A stretch of 22,594 nucleotides of DNA, taken from positions 1 through 22,594 of the forward strand of contig JBBQEU010000052.1 of assembly GCA_038321235.1 (NCBI GenBank), written 5' to 3'. Source of the stretch: Sva-07 sp038321235. GTDB taxonomy: Bacteria > Actinomycetota > Acidimicrobiia > Acidimicrobiales > Ilumatobacteraceae. Under the pieces are notes generated by a model that worked only from the letters and a program-made list of their open reading frames with translations, ran no database searches and was not told the origin of the DNA. The position numbers and the translations under genes are program-made. Positions within the stretch are counted from its first letter, which is position 1. Each line of letters starts with the position of its first letter. Shown one piece after another: positions 21,902 to 22,594 of this stretch.

Positions 21902-22594
21902 TTACCACGGATGGTCGTGACCGTCCCACCGGATGAAGCGTCCACTGTCGGTCAGCGTCAACGATTCGATCGTCGTGGCGATCGTCGTCGATGTCTCGTC
22001 GAGAGCGAGGGGTGCATCCGGTCCGCCCATGTCGGTGGCGACCCAACCCGGATGCATCGTGACGACTCCGATCTCTGCGCTGCGCAGGGCGGCTGCCGAC
22101 TTCACGCTCAGCATGTTCAGCGCCGCTTTGGACACGCTGTAGGCGGCATCGCGCCCCTTGCTGGCTGCGACCTGCATCGATCCGAGTTGGGAACTGATGT
22201 TGACCACCATCGGACGAGTGCCGGACCGCAGGAGTGGGAGAAGGTGGCGGGTGACCAGCATCGGGCCGGTCACGTTCACCGCGAGGACCGCGTTGAACAC
22301 CATCGCATCGAAGTCGAATGGACCACGGTCATCCTCCGCGGCCCCGAAGCTGCGTGCATCCGCCCCGGCAGAGTTGACGAGCAGATCGATGGCATCGGTG
22401 TCGTCGCTGATGCTCTGCGCGGCCTCGACGATCGAAGCTTCGCTCGTCAGGTCGAGGTGAACACACGACGCGACGCCCGCTGGAGCGTCGCCGCTCCGGC
22501 TCGTCCCCCAGACGAGGTGCCCTCGCTCGATGAAGCGCTCGGCGATGGCCCGCCCGAGACCGCGGTTGACCCCCGTGACGACGACGCGACGCTG
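21902..22594 (-). CDS. Short-chain dehydrogenase/reductase, 5' end outside the window
   Basis: 230 residues are visible and the frame runs open through the right edge, so the start is missing by only a few codons (the first visible residues are QRRVVVTGVNRGLGRA). The classical SDR features are present: cofactor motif TGVNRGLG, LDL before the Asp/Thr region, NSAGA, catalytic Ser in NISS, and Y-S-V-S-K with the catalytic Tyr and Lys. The sequence around HPGWVATDMGG agrees with the PG motif after the active site. It resembles small NAD(P)H-dependent carbonyl reductases; the substrate is unknown. It may be cotranscribed with the sensor-domain gene downstream. Confidence 0.9.
   Translation of the reverse strand, partial: QRRVVVTGVNRGLGRAIAERFIERGHLVWGTSRSGDAPAGVASCVHLDLTSEASIVEAAQSISDDTDAIDLLVNSAGADARSFGAAEDDRGPFDFDAMVFNAVLAVNVTGPMLVTRHLLPLLRSGTRPMVVNISSQLGSMQVAASKGRDAAYSVSKAALNMLSVKSAAALRSAEIGVVTMHPGWVATDMGGPDAPLALDETSTTIATTIESLTLTDSGRFIRWDGHDHPW

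Overview
The window reads as a chromosomal stretch of a high-GC Gram-positive bacterium. The actinobacterial traits are strong GC bias at third codon positions, two DUF2510 (GWYxDP...WDG) proteins, a Thr/Pro-linked L,D-transpeptidase lipoprotein, GTG starts, and several genes whose start codon sits 6-8 nt after a TANNNT -10 box (leaderless style). The overall gene style suggests an Ilumatobacter-like member of the Acidimicrobiia; that placement is inference only. I see no rRNA, tRNA, CRISPR array, integrase or transposase. No gene-free stretch exceeds 300 bases; the longest is the 148-bp regulatory gap at 20287-20434.

Layout. 1-4502 (+): a DUF2510 protein; a metallo-beta-lactamase-fold protein with a C-terminal Rieske [2Fe-2S] domain; then an NfeD-like, SPFH/band-7, DUF2510-TM run that looks like a membrane-microdomain operon. 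4508-9549 (-): a GH2 beta-galactosidase, an L,D-transpeptidase lipoprotein and glutamyl-Q tRNA(Asp) synthetase. 9597-10931 (+): a zinc-ribbon membrane protein with an 18-bp tandem repeat. 10938-16614 (-): a complete peptide-type ABC importer in the order binding protein, two permeases, two ATPases. The last three junctions overlap by 4 bp (ATGA). 16712-17569 (+): a DUF6454-like protein. 17547-20286 (-): a quinone-oxidoreductase-like MDR enzyme, ABC ATPase and ABC-2 permease, again with 4-bp overlaps, transcribed divergently from a TetR regulator (20435-21094, +). 21028-22594 (-): a stand-alone sensor-domain membrane protein and a short-chain dehydrogenase cut by the window edge.

The most interesting sequence-level structure is a pair of long palindromes at convergent gene ends (4471-4539 and 10933-10971). 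Both are built around a GTCTGAC/GTCAGAC core, and both run into coding sequence. The first supplies near-identical C-terminal tails (ITSGVRPGM and ITSGVRPAM) to two unrelated proteins; the second supplies the tail of the importer ATPase. They resemble REP-type mobile palindromes that have settled at 3' ends and now also serve as stop codons and probable terminators.

The best-resolved regulatory region is the TetR/MDR gap. A TTGACA-N17-TAGGTT promoter for the MDR-ABC operon has one operator-like palindrome inside the spacer and a second, perfect 13-bp-arm palindrome over the expected transcription start. This predicts repression of an oxidoreductase-plus-exporter module by the divergent TetR protein.
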